A stretch of DNA of 64,000 bases from Verrucomicrobia bacterium UBA1629 (GCA_002321305.1 DCMF01000098.1:29191-93190); one strand, 5' to 3'. Positions 47,601 to 57,600 are shown, numbered from the stretch's first letter. The notes: generated by a model from the sequence alone, not told the origin. Translations and numbers: made by a program.

Positions 47601-50600
47601 GGTCGTGGCGGGATCGACCGTGTAGTAGAAGTCGGACGGCAGATAGGTCAGCGGGCTGAACGGGTCATCGTAGCGCCAGCAGCGCATTGTGCCCGTCAGG
47701 TACTCCTGCCAGTTCTCCAGGCCGTCGTTGTCATAGTCGCGGTTGACGTCGCCCGGCTTCGTGTAGGCGTCCTCGACCGTGCCGTCCATGCCGTCGACGT
47801 AGCCCTTGGTCTCGTCCGTCGTCCCGTCCTTCGCGTAGACCGTCTTGCCCGCGAACTGCTTCTCCCAGCCGTCGGGGAGACCGTCGCAGTCGGTATCGAC
47901 CGAGTTCGGGTTGAGGCCGCCGCCGGGGATGACGCGGAGCGTACCGTGCGTCGCGTCGTCATACGTCGCCGTCGTGTAGGCGAAGGCGTTCCGCTCGTCG
48001 GCGTCCTTCACGCCGTCGCCGTCGGTGTCGGGACTCCACGGATCGGTCGGGAAGAACTTGTTGAGCCACTTCCAGCCATCGTCGCCGTGCTTGACGGTGT
48101 CCGAATACTTGGCGTAGTAGAGCATCGTGTCGGTGCCCTCGAACTCCTGGAACTCGTTGAGGCCGTCGCTCATCTCCTGGCCGCCGAGGTAGATCTGGTT
48201 GCTCGTGTCGTTCGACTTCGCGGACTCGATGAACGGCGAGAACCAGCTCTTCTCCATCGCCTCGGTCGCGTTCGCGGGCGTGAAGCCGGCATACGGCGGC
48301 GCGAAGACGTAGGCGCCGTCCTTCTTCTTCGGGCCGGCCATCACGTAGAGTTCCCAGCCGTCCGGCACGCCGTCGTCGTCCGTGTCGGCGCCGTTCGTCG
48401 AGCTGCGCCCGTAGTAATGTTCAGACGACGTCTTCTCCGCGTCGTTCGGGCCCTGCGGATTCGTCGTCAGCGCCCACCAGAAACGCGCGAGGCTCGGCGC
48501 GTCCTTGGCCATCACGGAGGTCTCGTAGCTCAGCGTCTCGCCATCGGGCGTGTTGTTGACGAAGAAGGCGCTCACGAGGAACTCGTCGTAGTTCGCGTAG
48601 GCGCGCGTCCGGGCCGGGACGCCCGTGTAGCCGCCGCGATCGACGACGTAGATGCCCTCCTCGGCCTCGCCGTTCGTGACCTTGCCCCAGCGCTTGTGCA
48701 GCGGGTTCGTCGGATTCCACGCCGTGCGCGGATCGAAGCCGAACTCCTGGTAGCAGAGGAAGTGGAGGAACGCGACATCGCGCTCGTCGCTCGGCAGCGC
48801 GGCGACCTCGGCGCCCGCCGCGACCGCGCGCTGACGCGCGAGCGCGAGGCAGCCGTACTCCGCCGCCGTCTCGGCGACTTCGCCAAGCTGCGTCCGCGCC
48901 GCGCCCTTGCCGTAGATCCAGCAGGCGTTGGCGTCCTTCGCGTCAATCGCCGTCGCGATCTTGTAGGACTTGACCTCCTCGGCGAGCGGCGTCACGACGA
49001 CCCGCGTGCCGATCGGCAGCGTGTAGGGATAGCCGAGGGCCTTCTCCTCGGTGGCGCCGTCCGGCTTCCACGTCACGAGCGTCCGGACCTTCGTGTCGAC
49101 CGCGAGGCGCGAGACGGAGCCTTCCGTCGCCACCGTCGGCTCGGTCTCGGCGAAGAACGTGGCGGTCGCGCCGTCCACGACGGCCGTGACCTGATAGCCG
49201 CCCGCAAACGTCGCGAGGACTTCCAGCTTCGACGTCGGGTCGGCCTTCACCGCGTACCACTGCACGCCGTCCGTGTCGCCGCTCGCGTCGATGACCGCAA
49301 ACGTCCAGCGCTTGGCGTGCTCGTAGTTGACGGGCACGGGCAGCTCGGTCTGCTCCAGCTTGTAGGAGCTGATCGCCATCGCGTCGCCGTCCGTGTTGCG
49401 CTCGGTGTCGGAGAGGCCGTCGGCATAGCTCTGGGCCATAAGCGGGTCGAGCCCGGCGATCATGACCTCCCAGCCGTCCGGCAGCCCGTCGCCGTCGGTG
49501 TCGAAGTCAAACGGGTTCGTGCCCAGCTCGAACTCCAGCAGGTCGGGCAGCCCGTCGTTGTCGCTGTCGCGCGTCGCCGCGTCCGACCCCGTGTATTTCA
49601 CGCGCGGATCCATGATCTCGGCGATCGTCTCCGACGTGATGAGCGTGCCCAGCCCCGGATTCTTCTCGTCGTAGCGACGACCCGTCAGGTACTTGTGATT
49701 GCCGTACGCATCAATGTAGCCGACGTGCGCGAGATACCAGTAGTAGTACTCATAGCCATCGGAGAAGCCGTCCTTGTCGGTGTCCTCCTCCGTCGGATCT
49801 GTCGGGCGCTCCGGTGACCAGTCTGCCTCGGTCGCGCCCGGATGCGCCGCCTTGTACTCGCTCCACGCGAGCCATTCGACGCGGCTGAGCGTCGAGGTCG
49901 GGCAGGTCGCCGGGTCTTCGTAGATCCGAACCGACGTGACACCAAGCCCAAGCTGCTCCAGCGCGTCGTTCAGGCCCTTGCCGTAGCCACGGATTTCAAG
50001 GTCTGCCGTGAACGGAGACGACCAGTCATCCTTCAGGCCGGGGATCAGCGACCCGTAGATCGCGTTGTCGGCCGCCGGCAGATAGTCCTCGTCCTCGTTG
50101 TACGCAGACAGGTCTTCCAAGTCATCGCCAGAGATCTGAAGCGTCTGCGGGTCAATGACGCCAAAGCCGAACTTCTTCACGGCAACGTCCGGGATGCCGT
50201 CCTGGTTGATGTCGCCCGCATTGTCCGTGGGGAGGTACTCGCGGGAGAAGACCGCTTCCCAGTACTGCATCGGGTAGGATGTCGTCGCGCCCGAACTGCT
50301 GTTGTTGCCCTGATTGGCGCTGTCCGGCAGGGAGAGAACCGTCTCGCCCTGGTCGGTGATGTTCAGCTTGAAGGTCTCCGTCTGCCCGCCGCTCGACTCG
50401 CCGCCCGAAGACGCCGCGTTGTTGCAGACCCAGGCATAGACGAAGCTGTCATAGCCGTGAAGCCCCCACCTGTTCTGCTTCGAGTAGTTGTAGAACTCAT
50501 CGGGCGCGATCGTCGTGCCTTTCGACCAATTGCCGGCGCTGTCAATGCCCTTGCTCTGCGCCAGCGAGCCATTGTCGTATGACCCGTCCGCCTTGTAGCC

Positions 50601-53600
50601 GCGCGCATACGCCTTCACGGACTTCTCGGTCTCGCCGAAGGAATAGGTGTGAACGAACCGCTCGACCTTCTGCGGCCCGGCACTCCCGGCGAAGACCGCG
50701 CCCGCGCCAAGTCCCGGCGCATCGCTGTAGCGTTCCGAATGCCCGCCCGCAACGCCATTGGCCGGTCCGTGCGCGCGCAGTTCCAGCCGCTTCGAAGGCT
50801 TGACGAAATAGTACAGCGTTCGCCGCGCCGATTCCTGATCCTTGTCGGTAAAGACGATTTCGACCACATGCGCACCCTCGCCGTCGAACTCGACCGAATA
50901 GGTCTGCATCGTGGAGTCCGTAACCGTTTTCGTGGTCGCCAGAACGCCATCGACCGAGATCTCGACCTTGATGCCTTTCGCAAGGTCAGCCGCAACGTCC
51001 GAGCAGGCGTAGTTGATCGCATACGGCGTATTGGCGCTCGCGTTCATGTTCGTGTAGGCCGCCTCGGCATCAGACGGGCGGAGAATCTCCGGCGCCGCAT
51101 TCGAGATCCTGATGATCTGCGGTTCGGCCTTGGTGTAGAACGCACTCCACTTGACGCCGTCGGCATTGAGCGTTTCCGTCGTCACGTGGGCGTTAAGATC
51201 CAGGCCGGCCAGCGTCTCGATCGTGCCGTCCATGTCGGAGACGATCAGGATCTTCTGCTGGACGTTCGCGCCGAAGGTCAGGTCATACGCACCCGGAATC
51301 GCATTGCCGTCCGCATCCGTCGCCGCCGCGACCGAGCCTTCCTGGAGGCGCAGCTTGAGATAGCCGCCGTCCGCCGCCGACGTCTGGCTGACCGCGAAGC
51401 GCACCGTGATCGGGTCCGACGCCGGCTCCGTCAGGGAGACGGTGATCGTCGAGACGTTCTTGTCCTTCTCGACGAACATCGACGAGGACGGGGCGATCTC
51501 CACGCGCGGCGTATCCTTGATCTTCGCGGTGAAGCTGAAGTTCGGCACCAGCGGATACGCCAGCATGTCCTTGTCCTTCACGTAGACCTGCACAAGCGCA
51601 TTGTCCTTCTCGTTCGCGAACTTGTGCTTGACGGCGAACGTGGCCGACTCGTCGTGCGACACCTCGTAGGACATCCCGTCGATGACCCACCGCACCTTCA
51701 TCGCGTCAGCGCCCGTCGCGTTGAGGTCGGCGTCCACGTCGTCCACCACGACCGAGAACGTCTTCTCGACGCCCCGCGAGATCGCCTGCGTCAGAAGCTT
51801 GCCGTTCATGGTCGTGTCCAGGTACTGGCCGGCCGCCGTCACGGACGTCACCTGCGGCGGACGGTTCGTGACGGAGAAGGTGATCGTGCCGCAGCCAAAC
51901 TCCGCAACCGGATGCGCCAGGTCGTTCGCCGAGCAGAGCACCGCCTTGAGCGTCAGGTCCTTGCCGCCGTCAAGGAAGGCGATTTCCTTCGGGGCTTCGA
52001 CCGGCTTCGTTCCGCGCGCGATCGTTGCACCATGCGACGTGAGGTCAGACCGAATGAAGCCGAGCTGGCTCGCATCGTCCGCCGAGAGGAAGATGAAGCC
52101 ATCGCCGGCGGTGTAAGCCTGCGTGAGGCCCAGCTTGACCCAAGTCGTCTCGCCTTCGCAGAAGACGATGCGCTCGTCCGTGCGGGCGATCGTCGTGTAC
52201 TTGCCGTCGTTGACGACAAGCCAGTACTTCACGCTGGCCTTCGTGCCGTTCGGCGACGTCACCTGCAGCGTCAGTTCAGAGCCATCGCGCACGGTGTAGA
52301 ACTTCGCGCTCGCCTCAAAGCGCCCGTCCTCGTTCCGGGTGACGCCCGGGGCGTCATTGACGTCATCGCCGTCAACCTTCCACTTGAACGTGTAGCCCGT
52401 GTCCGTGTCGTTGAGGTTCTTGTACGTGTCCTCGATCTCGAGTCTGAAGTCGACGGTCGCGCCGGAACCCGTCTCGATCGTGCCCAGCGTCTCGCCCACG
52501 GTGAACTCGGGCGTCGCGCTGACGATCAGGGGCGGGTTCGTCTTGCTGATCTTCAGGATGCAGTTGGAATCGGGAACCTGCACGCTCGACGGCGCGGTGA
52601 CCTTCTCCAGCGAGAACGTCACGCCCTTCGTGTGGGTCGTCGACGTCGCGCCAAGCAGGTAGAGGTTCAGCGGCAGCGTTGACGCGTTGGCCGGAATCGT
52701 CACTTCCGTCACCTTCTGGTCGATCGGATCGCCCGTGAACGTGCCCGCCGCGATGCGCAGGACATTCTGGTCGAAGATGTCCGCGAGCGTATTCAGCGTG
52801 CTGTCGCCGCTGACCGCCGCCTTGATGCGGACGGTGATCGGGTCCGGGCAGGTCGGCGTCACCGTCAGGATGAGCTGGCCGCCCGCCGTCTCATAGTCCG
52901 GCACGGCGACCTTCGTGTCCGTCACCTTGTCCTGCGCGTTGATGAAGATCCGCACCGTCGGCTCGCGCGGCGCACCGATGCGCACCTTCCGGCTCACCGT
53001 CACGCCCACGAGATCGCCTGACGGACGGTAGACGGCGTTCGCGACCGGGCTCATGTAGATCTCGGCCTCGTCGCCTTCGGCCGCGCCCGCCACGCCCTTC
53101 ATCGAGAAGGTGACGGAACTGGACCCCGCCGGAACCGGCACGCGCAGGAGGTGCCGGCCGTCCGTCGTCGTGATGACCGTGTTGTCGCCCGATGCCGCCA
53201 GCTCGACCTTCGACTCGTCGGACGACCAAAGGTAGACGACCGTCGCCGCCGTGTTCTCGCCGCCGACGACCATCAGGGACGGGATCGTGTCGGGGCCGAG
53301 ACCCTCGTAGACCTCGCGCCAGTAGCCCGTGAGCGACGGGTCGCCCGAATCGAAGTCGATCGTCTTCACGAACGCGCCCTCGGCCGCGAGGTCGAAGTTC
53401 CGCACCGGGCCCTCCGTCGTGGCATTGCCGTTCGGCCAGTTCACGCCCGAAGGAAGGGCATCCGCGCCATAGAAGAAGTTCGCGACGTTGCCGTCGGGGT
53501 CGCACAGGACAAAGTGCTGGGAACCCGCCTGGCAGTTGAGCAGGTAGTAGGCGGCATCCGTGTCGCTGTCGTCCGCCGGGCCGGTGCCCGCCCCATTGAG

Positions 53601-54119
53601 AAGGCGGATCGGCAGGCTGAGGTCGCCGGCCTGGACCGTGTAGCAGAAGTAGAAGTCGGTGAAGTACCGGCAGTCCGTGTCGGCGTTGCCGAGATCATCC
53701 GTCACGAGCGTACCGCTCTGCTGCCACGGCTGGGGGCCGAAGTCGCTCAGCTCGGCGTAGGCCGGCGCACGGTCTTCGCCCATGTAGAGGCCGAGCTTCG
53801 GGCGGTTGAGCAGGCTGCCGCCCAATGCGCCGTCCCTGAACGTCCACGCCTTCGGCTCCGCGAGGCCGCGCCGCACGGCATCGTAGTTGCGCACGAGCAT
53901 GCGGACGCGGATGTAGAGCTTGTCGCCCGCCGAGAGCGGATGATCCGCCGAGCAGAGGTAGGGGTTCCCGGCATTTCGCGTCGAGCCGAAGTACATGAGG
54001 TTGGCCGCATCGTCCATCGCGCGGATTTCGACGATGTCGCCAGAGGCCGCCTCGCTCGGCGTCGCCGCGAACGCCGCGAGCGCGAAGGTCAGGATTGAGA
54101 GTCGTTTGCTGATGTTCAT
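41622..54119 (-). CDS. Giant exported surface protein (4165 residues) with Calx-beta-like, calcium-repeat and LamG domains
   Basis: Signal peptide MNISKRLSILTFALAAFAATP, then about 380 residues without a clear family, Calx-beta-like beta-sandwiches (near 390-560 and 870-1000), many thrombospondin type 3-like calcium motifs from about 1310 on (DINQDGIPDVAVKKFG, DSDNDGLPDLLEFELGTNPF, DTDGDGLPDGWEVM, DVNGNGLPDWWEELYGL), a LamG/concanavalin-type module near 2580-2790 (YTVECWVKAESLDDATVIER to DEVRIWDGART) and a C-terminal module ending GGFYKVEIEQ. No sortase, PEP-CTERM or lipid anchor is seen. The ATG at 54119 with GAGGA upstream is preferred to one 18 nt earlier. It follows the lipoprotein gene by 14 nt, sharing its promoter. 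Adhesion or glycan binding is plausible but unproven. Confidence 0.88.
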   Translation of the reverse strand: MNISKRLSILTFALAAFAATPSEAASGDIVEIRAMDDAANLMYFGSTRNAGNPYLCSADHPLSAGDKLYIRVRMLVRNYDAVRRGLAEPKAWTFRDGALGGSLLNRPKLGLYMGEDRAPAYAELSDFGPQPWQQSGTLVTDDLGNADTDCRYFTDFYFCYTVQAGDLSLPIRLLNGAGTGPADDSDTDAAYYLLNCQAGSQHFVLCDPDGNVANFFYGADALPSGVNWPNGNATTEGPVRNFDLAAEGAFVKTIDFDSGDPSLTGYWREVYEGLGPDTIPSLMVVGGENTAATVVYLWSSDESKVELAASGDNTVITTTDGRHLLRVPVPAGSSSVTFSMKGVAGAAEGDEAEIYMSPVANAVYRPSGDLVGVTVSRKVRIGAPREPTVRIFINAQDKVTDTKVAVPDYETAGGQLILTVTPTCPDPITVRIKAAVSGDSTLNTLADIFDQNVLRIAAGTFTGDPIDQKVTEVTIPANASTLPLNLYLLGATSTTHTKGVTFSLEKVTAPSSVQVPDSNCILKISKTNPPLIVSATPEFTVGETLGTIETGSGATVDFRLEIEDTYKNLNDTDTGYTFKWKVDGDDVNDAPGVTRNEDGRFEASAKFYTVRDGSELTLQVTSPNGTKASVKYWLVVNDGKYTTIARTDERIVFCEGETTWVKLGLTQAYTAGDGFIFLSADDASQLGFIRSDLTSHGATIARGTKPVEAPKEIAFLDGGKDLTLKAVLCSANDLAHPVAEFGCGTITFSVTNRPPQVTSVTAAGQYLDTTMNGKLLTQAISRGVEKTFSVVVDDVDADLNATGADAMKVRWVIDGMSYEVSHDESATFAVKHKFANEKDNALVQVYVKDKDMLAYPLVPNFSFTAKIKDTPRVEIAPSSSMFVEKDKNVSTITVSLTEPASDPITVRFAVSQTSAADGGYLKLRLQEGSVAAATDADGNAIPGAYDLTFGANVQQKILIVSDMDGTIETLAGLDLNAHVTTETLNADGVKWSAFYTKAEPQIIRISNAAPEILRPSDAEAAYTNMNASANTPYAINYACSDVAADLAKGIKVEISVDGVLATTKTVTDSTMQTYSVEFDGEGAHVVEIVFTDKDQESARRTLYYFVKPSKRLELRAHGPANGVAGGHSERYSDAPGLGAGAVFAGSAGPQKVERFVHTYSFGETEKSVKAYARGYKADGSYDNGSLAQSKGIDSAGNWSKGTTIAPDEFYNYSKQNRWGLHGYDSFVYAWVCNNAASSGGESSGGQTETFKLNITDQGETVLSLPDSANQGNNSSSGATTSYPMQYWEAVFSREYLPTDNAGDINQDGIPDVAVKKFGFGVIDPQTLQISGDDLEDLSAYNEDEDYLPAADNAIYGSLIPGLKDDWSSPFTADLEIRGYGKGLNDALEQLGLGVTSVRIYEDPATCPTSTLSRVEWLAWSEYKAAHPGATEADWSPERPTDPTEEDTDKDGFSDGYEYYYWYLAHVGYIDAYGNHKYLTGRRYDEKNPGLGTLITSETIAEIMDPRVKYTGSDAATRDSDNDGLPDLLEFELGTNPFDFDTDGDGLPDGWEVMIAGLDPLMAQSYADGLSDTERNTDGDAMAISSYKLEQTELPVPVNYEHAKRWTFAVIDASGDTDGVQWYAVKADPTSKLEVLATFAGGYQVTAVVDGATATFFAETEPTVATEGSVSRLAVDTKVRTLVTWKPDGATEEKALGYPYTLPIGTRVVVTPLAEEVKSYKIATAIDAKDANACWIYGKGAARTQLGEVAETAAEYGCLALARQRAVAAGAEVAALPSDERDVAFLHFLCYQEFGFDPRTAWNPTNPLHKRWGKVTNGEAEEGIYVVDRGGYTGVPARTRAYANYDEFLVSAFFVNNTPDGETLSYETSVMAKDAPSLARFWWALTTNPQGPNDAEKTSSEHYYGRSSTNGADTDDDGVPDGWELYVMAGPKKKDGAYVFAPPYAGFTPANATEAMEKSWFSPFIESAKSNDTSNQIYLGGQEMSDGLNEFQEFEGTDTMLYYAKYSDTVKHGDDGWKWLNKFFPTDPWSPDTDGDGVKDADERNAFAYTTATYDDATHGTLRVIPGGGLNPNSVDTDCDGLPDGWEKQFAGKTVYAKDGTTDETKGYVDGMDGTVEDAYTKPGDVNRDYDNDGLENWQEYLTGTMRCWRYDDPFSPLTYLPSDFYYTVDPATTNVVFDAGAAARKFHAAGLLGSDDVNEFWYKTLVDASSAIYNPHLVMDMGSGAQYFSRVTNVWDAAYLDFTLGKKKTTGAYYWFYDRANEHKFKDTWGAAWEAVLGAKPSDINYVPTKYASCSPIDPDTDHDGMDDYYEVFHGMNPLLGRSGQLKDSGGFDVIYDALYSNTKLTPEAWGETASTLNYWQRKVSLPSWTGKQPRGNGYDFEVFPWLNGLATADPDGDGIRNQEEAIMPLVNPTAIWHHTDPTPLWMTDSTYSNSLVRMNYRMPYRAEAIMLSGDGFTFGGQTYRFADFDGYASADMAGGAFIGYNPDAWKVVGVNNAYGWVASFEQNEGFDSDHDGLNDQDEVAGKYRGKTDPIDADSPRRRQAMYFQGPTRPSILQTMPFTREYHPLASRGGRYPDDMEFVQYTVECWVKAESLDDATVIERAVRVEMSSPDDREYVRCNFRLGLKGGRWYTGFDPNDTTRNTVEAFSDLPATTAWTHLAATYDADTLTLYVDGKVAGYVKSGLQPTYGMIDAATSDPGGAYLGGRIYSHHAIVIGASVKTTADGRKGLALDVTRGLGWDAYKSFFTGFVDEVRIWDGARTADEIAAAKMTRFTSEDAKANREAFFAEWSKGGVSDIYRGRYAKDGSGNPYPLPAELRFHWAFDSLFGAANEGAVATAPAGFDYEGVNAAGDGGRALRSRPEGYGIAWWQDVLAGYTDTVYNHPAWICWVPNTVAHLPRYDGTTLDSRYWSEDYKGDMAGSYKFARTAEPVSLWTQYLRGDVKYTDAEYFAASSRRHFAATYDAAVSNNSNFVTLFEFTGRHLNQMGDDLLALGGAYAKHTDDLWDSQGSSSNWEVAGADEDGDGLPDWWEKLANDLYRDNAVTGTGDIGWETLVRWPDQTNGTYMKAYEAYLRDLARGYHGDENDDPVTDDASVEKFRQRYDVNGNGLPDWWEELYGLQNESGLDDHDNDGLPNYVEYLLSEVFSKLGKRFDPTRADSVNPGVPDYFFQVGDLYVGEIFTDHDLVDDAWEDLYSDGYASRSVYDPYADADGDGWSNRSEARYAKQGMPIVADEQSHYAAADGLVADYPIPAVALAVNYAGPRKDAVEKASLVVQTYTSTNMNRGADAVYNIGKVSKTSSTGTGTSSSGSGSSQTADGTAYTRTIGKWSNRHAIGTLTPGYINKNSLQLEFCYDPSSETYSWSVTHYRVATGKVWYEDKRGTRAEYDADRRKYGDNNVELLSRGTEYSVLTDLEVRSDESSKTAKWLHTKSGRVLGTVDLTTGAFDLNLGVFKDQYVSNVTNDSDYISLEDQSFRIAYSANEAVGLPRKLYLGQADTGHVREGLNTIIAFADLDGDGAYTAGEPYGCVTGVDVSWKGTSAALMLTDTTPVFARVDPIKGLDDRTVLYGTESGNYTNFVSASQPSGGVYNRIRVVRHIIFGTQGEVFAEDVGAGGNRVILDMQVSDGVNPWITEANFLATGALDVDWETLYGDVISRIGSNGRIPSSTGASQYMLGDVLGVVYRIVIGNESVASLGESSNMSKVMPVRWFDTKRLLPEPIASGNGVVKLGQPTFQWRMPYNSNGYTAFKVMIKSADGAFSWTSDYLRMPAADADGVYTWAAPVFVGDRPAGATGVFENNKAYTWSISAANAKFKNDSFVTGGTFRMGVQTNGYDIGSIQTSVRYYGPAVVTNDANALIRVRAYTSPDFTGAPVSGGFVDKTVTDGGVNCRLLGLPKGDYYLQAFVDSNGNGVWDKWESMGYFCQRDGSTADYLNPVAVTVGGSVGASEAVTIYLEDADTDGDNLPDAWEYVMATAAQRANGTFLTAKGVDRLTLSGAGEVAIDNTLVRDMLYEINRANVPTAGLASGIQNAFLSSASFAALAMGVSPNLTVDPATGELCQNPTVEDGTLVISGMAFDAAAGAVELTVAGSVTQPEQVASGVYRVKLGSTVTVKVLHTATLAGEWQTVATEAVTVSGDSLKSGVIRVPMSDVQATGGFYKVEIEQ

Positions 54120-54133
54120 GGTTGTCTTCCTCT

Positions 54134-54568
54134 TCATTTGGAAATGGGGTCCTTGGGGGTGATGCGCGCACGCACCGTGTTCAGCGTCGCCTTGCGGCTC
54201 GCCTCGACCTTGGCCGTCGCCTCTTCGCACTGACGGCAAAGCTCCTGCCACGCCGGCTCCTTCTCCAGCTCGGCCTTGACCTTCGCCAGGTCGTCCGTTC
54301 CGAGCGCGCGCTTCTTCGCGTCAATCATCGCCTTCATCTGCGAGACGATTTCGCTGCGGGCGCGCAGAAGCCCCTGCCGCGCCTTGCGGTCGGCCGAGAG
54401 CTTCTGGCGAAACGCCGGGTCGTTCATGTAGCTTTCGGGGGCGGACGGATCGACCGTCGCCGCCGCCTTTTCGGACTTGCCGCACCCGGCGACAAGCAAC
54501 AGGCACGCGCCCGCCGCGCACAGCGCGAAAGGCACGAGATTCGGACTCGTACTCGTCTTCAATGTCAT
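54134..54568 (-). CDS. Small exported lipoprotein
   Basis: A 144-residue protein with a lipoprotein signal ending LLLVAGCGKSEKAA (lipid-modified Cys near 28). The mature part is a charged helical or coiled-coil segment (RQKLSADRKARQGLLRAR, AEQLEKE-like heptads) with one Cys pair (ELCRQCEEA). No known family is recognised. It is first in a two-gene unit with the giant surface protein, so it may assist the export or anchoring of that protein. ATG at 54568 fits the signal; an in-frame extension upstream (to 54643) would overlap the promoter. Confidence 0.78.
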   Translation of the reverse strand: MTLKTSTSPNLVPFALCAAGACLLLVAGCGKSEKAAATVDPSAPESYMNDPAFRQKLSADRKARQGLLRARSEIVSQMKAMIDAKKRALGTDDLAKVKAELEKEPAWQELCRQCEEATAKVEASRKATLNTVRARITPKDPISK

Positions 54569-54613
54569 AATTCTAGCCCTGTGAGAAAACCTCTCCCACT
54601 CTTGCACTTGCGG

Positions 54614-54643
54614 ATAATACCAAAAATCGCTGACAAAAGGCAA
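54614..54643 (-). promoter_or_regulatory. Promoter of the lipoprotein-giant protein operon
   Basis: Minus strand: TTGCCT (54638-54643), 18-nt spacer ending GCGATTTTTGG, TATTAT (54614-54619). The core GATTTTTGGTATTATCCGC is nearly identical to the promoter at 63679. Confidence 0.7.
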
Positions 54644-54692
54644 GGGTTATCGACTGCCGGCAGACAGGATGGCACAAGGTTGTCGACTGTCT

Positions 54693-57600
54693 TCATGGCG
54701 TGTCGTCCTCGAAAGGCTCCCTGTCGTAGGTTGACTCCTTGTCAAGCGTCTCGACCGTGACCGGCGGACGCGCGTCGTCGCCCAGCATCCACTTGAAGAA
54801 CATCGACGTGCCGCGCCACTTGGTCCAGCCGTAGTCGTAGCCCGGCGAGGAGACCGAGTACGGGTCGAGAATCTCGACCGCCGCGATGAAGTCGTCGTCG
54901 AAGCTGTCCGGCCCGAACGTGAACCAGCGGAACGGCAGGAAGCTGTTGTTCACGAGGCCGTTCTGCAGGGCCGCCGTCACCCGGAACGTGACCGACGTCC
55001 AGTTGGCCGTCAGCGACGGATCGTCCGACTTCTCGTTGCCGAGGCCCTGCAGGCGAAAGGGGGCGTAGACGACCTGGTCCGTGTCGTTCGACAGGTAGAG
55101 CTTCACCCGGACGAGTCGGTTGGTGTAGTGCTCCGTCCAGTGCGCGTTCCACTGCCGCTTGCGGTAGATCGGCTCGCCCCTGGCCTCGATGACGTCGCCG
55201 CGCAGCCACCAGCCCGGATTCGTCGGGTCGATGTCAAGCCAGTACATCGCCTTGAGCGTCAGCGGCTCCGGCTCGTCGGACTCCATCAGGCCCTTGTAGT
55301 GGCCGAGCGAGATCGGCCCCTCCGGGTTCTTCAGCGTTCCCGCCGCCGCGCGGTCGGCGAGCCACTTCGCCACGGCGGGCGTGTAGCGGTCGTTCGGGTC
55401 GAGCCCCGCGTCAAGCAGCTGCGAGCTGACGCCCGCGTGCGCGACCACGTAGGTCGTCTCGGTGACGTTGTTCAGGTTGAGCGTGTAGGCCGACCGCCCC
55501 GTCGCCGCCGCGTTCGTCACGCCGTTCACCGTCAGCGCGCCGATGCCGTGCCACGGCAGCGCCTCGTAGACGATGTTGGTGCTGCCGCCGACGTTGACGA
55601 TGGCGTAGGTGTCGCGCAGCGTGTCCTTGCCGATGCGCTGGGAGAGCGCGTCGCCGACCACCCGCGCGTAGACCCAGATGCTGTCGCCACGCGGCGGAAC
55701 GTACCACCCGACGAGCGGATCCTGCCCGGCATTGACGCGACCGGGCGTGAACGCCATCGCCGGCGACCAGCCGCCCTCCTCGCCGTGCGCGCCGCCCGTC
55801 ACGCCGAACGACGAGAGCGTCCGCCCGTCCGCCAGCGTGCCGTTGTCGTTGCCGGCGAAATAGCGCTTGGCGCTGTAGGAGATCTCGTTCAGCTCGCGCA
55901 CGAGGTTCGTGCCCTCATACGTGTAGGCATACGACTCGAATGCGCCGCCGATCATCGTGTTCGTGCCGCCGACGACGATCTGCTGCTCCAGGATGCCGCT
56001 CGGCCGGTAGAGCGAGAACTCGTAGGGCGTGTCAAACTGGAGCGACGATTTGGGGAAGGTGCTGGAAAGCGACGTCGACGTCCACGTGCCGTCCGGCACG
56101 AACGGCTGGCCGGTCACGCTGTCGACGAGCGCGCCGGCGGCCTTCGTCTGCGGACTTACCAGCACAAGGAAGTCGTAGTCGCCGCTGCGATGCCCGTCCG
56201 TCGTCTTCTTCATCGTCGGAACGCCGTTCTGGCCGAGGACGGCGAGCGTGAGTGTGCGGTGGTTGATGTCCGTCATCTGCAGGCGCCAGCCCTTGAGGTC
56301 GACGCCCCACGGCACGGCAAGCTCAATGAACTCGTTGGTGACGCTGCGGTAGTCGCCGTCGTTCCAGTTCAGCTCGTTGATCCACACGCGCCCCGGCAGC
56401 ACCGCCTCGAGGATCGTGTACGGCGAGAAGTGCGCATGGGCCTCGCCGTATTCGTCGTTGTAGTCGACCGGCGCATACCACGTCGGGTTCGTCCATTCGT
56501 CGCCCTCGACCTCGCCGTCGCCAATCATCGCCGACAGCTCTTCCGTGCCGCCGCGCTCGTAGTAGTAGGCCGTCACGACGTACTGCACGACGGCGTTGCC
56601 GCCGGACGAGTCCGGCTTGTAGATCGATGCCGGGACGCTCCCCGTCGAGCGGAAGGTGTAGTTCGTCTTCGGCCCGACCTGCGTCAACTCGACCTCGGCG
56701 CTCGCGCCGGCGTCGTCGAGCCAGCGGTCATAGCCCCACGGGCTCGTGCCCGTGAAGGTGCGCAGCGTCACGCGGAAGCCCCGGTCGGTGTCGATGTCGT
56801 CCGCGAGCTGGTCGAGCTTGAGCTGGGTCTGCACGCCCCACGACTCACCGCTCAACGGCTGCTGGCTCTTGTCGAGGATGTCTTCGACGACCCAGTCGTT
56901 CTCGATGCCGTTGCGGAACGGGCGCGCGTAGACGAAGCCGACCTTCGAGTCGGTCTTCTCCGTGACGGCCACCTCGTCCAGCAGGACGCGCTGCGGCGTC
57001 ACGCCCGTCGCGGGGTTGATCACGTTGTCCACCACGAGGCGGATCGCCGCGAAGTTCCGCTGCGCCGGCGCGCGGTATTCGAACAGCTCATAGACCGGCG
57101 TCGTGACCGTGAAGTTGGTGACGGGGTCGCCCCAGTCGGTCGCCGCGCCATCCCGTACGCCGTAGAGCGTGACGGTCGCCGGCGTCATCGCGGCCGCGTT
57201 CGTCTCGTAGAGGCGCGCCCGGAAGCGCACCTGGCCGATCGACGCCTGCTTCACGACGCCGTTCGTCAGCGTGTACGAGCCGAACGTCGGCGACTGCACG
57301 CACGGGTTGACCTTGTCGTATTCCGAGACGTCGCCCGCAATCTGGCGCAGCGAGTCGTTGAGGCCCGCCGAGAGGCCCGAACCGATCTCGCCGCCGGACT
57401 TGCTGACCGAGGCGTCGGAGAGCAGCATGCGGCGCTCCGTGTCCTCCGAGTCGCCCACGACGCGCAGGTTGAAGCCGATCCAGCTGCGCGTGTCGAGCGC
57501 CGGCTCGTCGTGCACGTAGACGTCCGTGAGCGTGATCGCGCCGTAGTCGGGATTCGTCTGCGCCCGCCCGGAGGCTTCCGTGACGACGGACGGCGCGACC

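Noticed and set aside
43248..49817. A 2189-codon plus-strand open frame antisense to the giant surface protein gene
   Set aside because: It is an Arg/Val/Ala-rich mirror of a high-GC gene with no motifs or ribosome site; the minus-strand frame has a signal peptide and clear calcium motifs. The same applies to 55128-61652 and 4788-8147.
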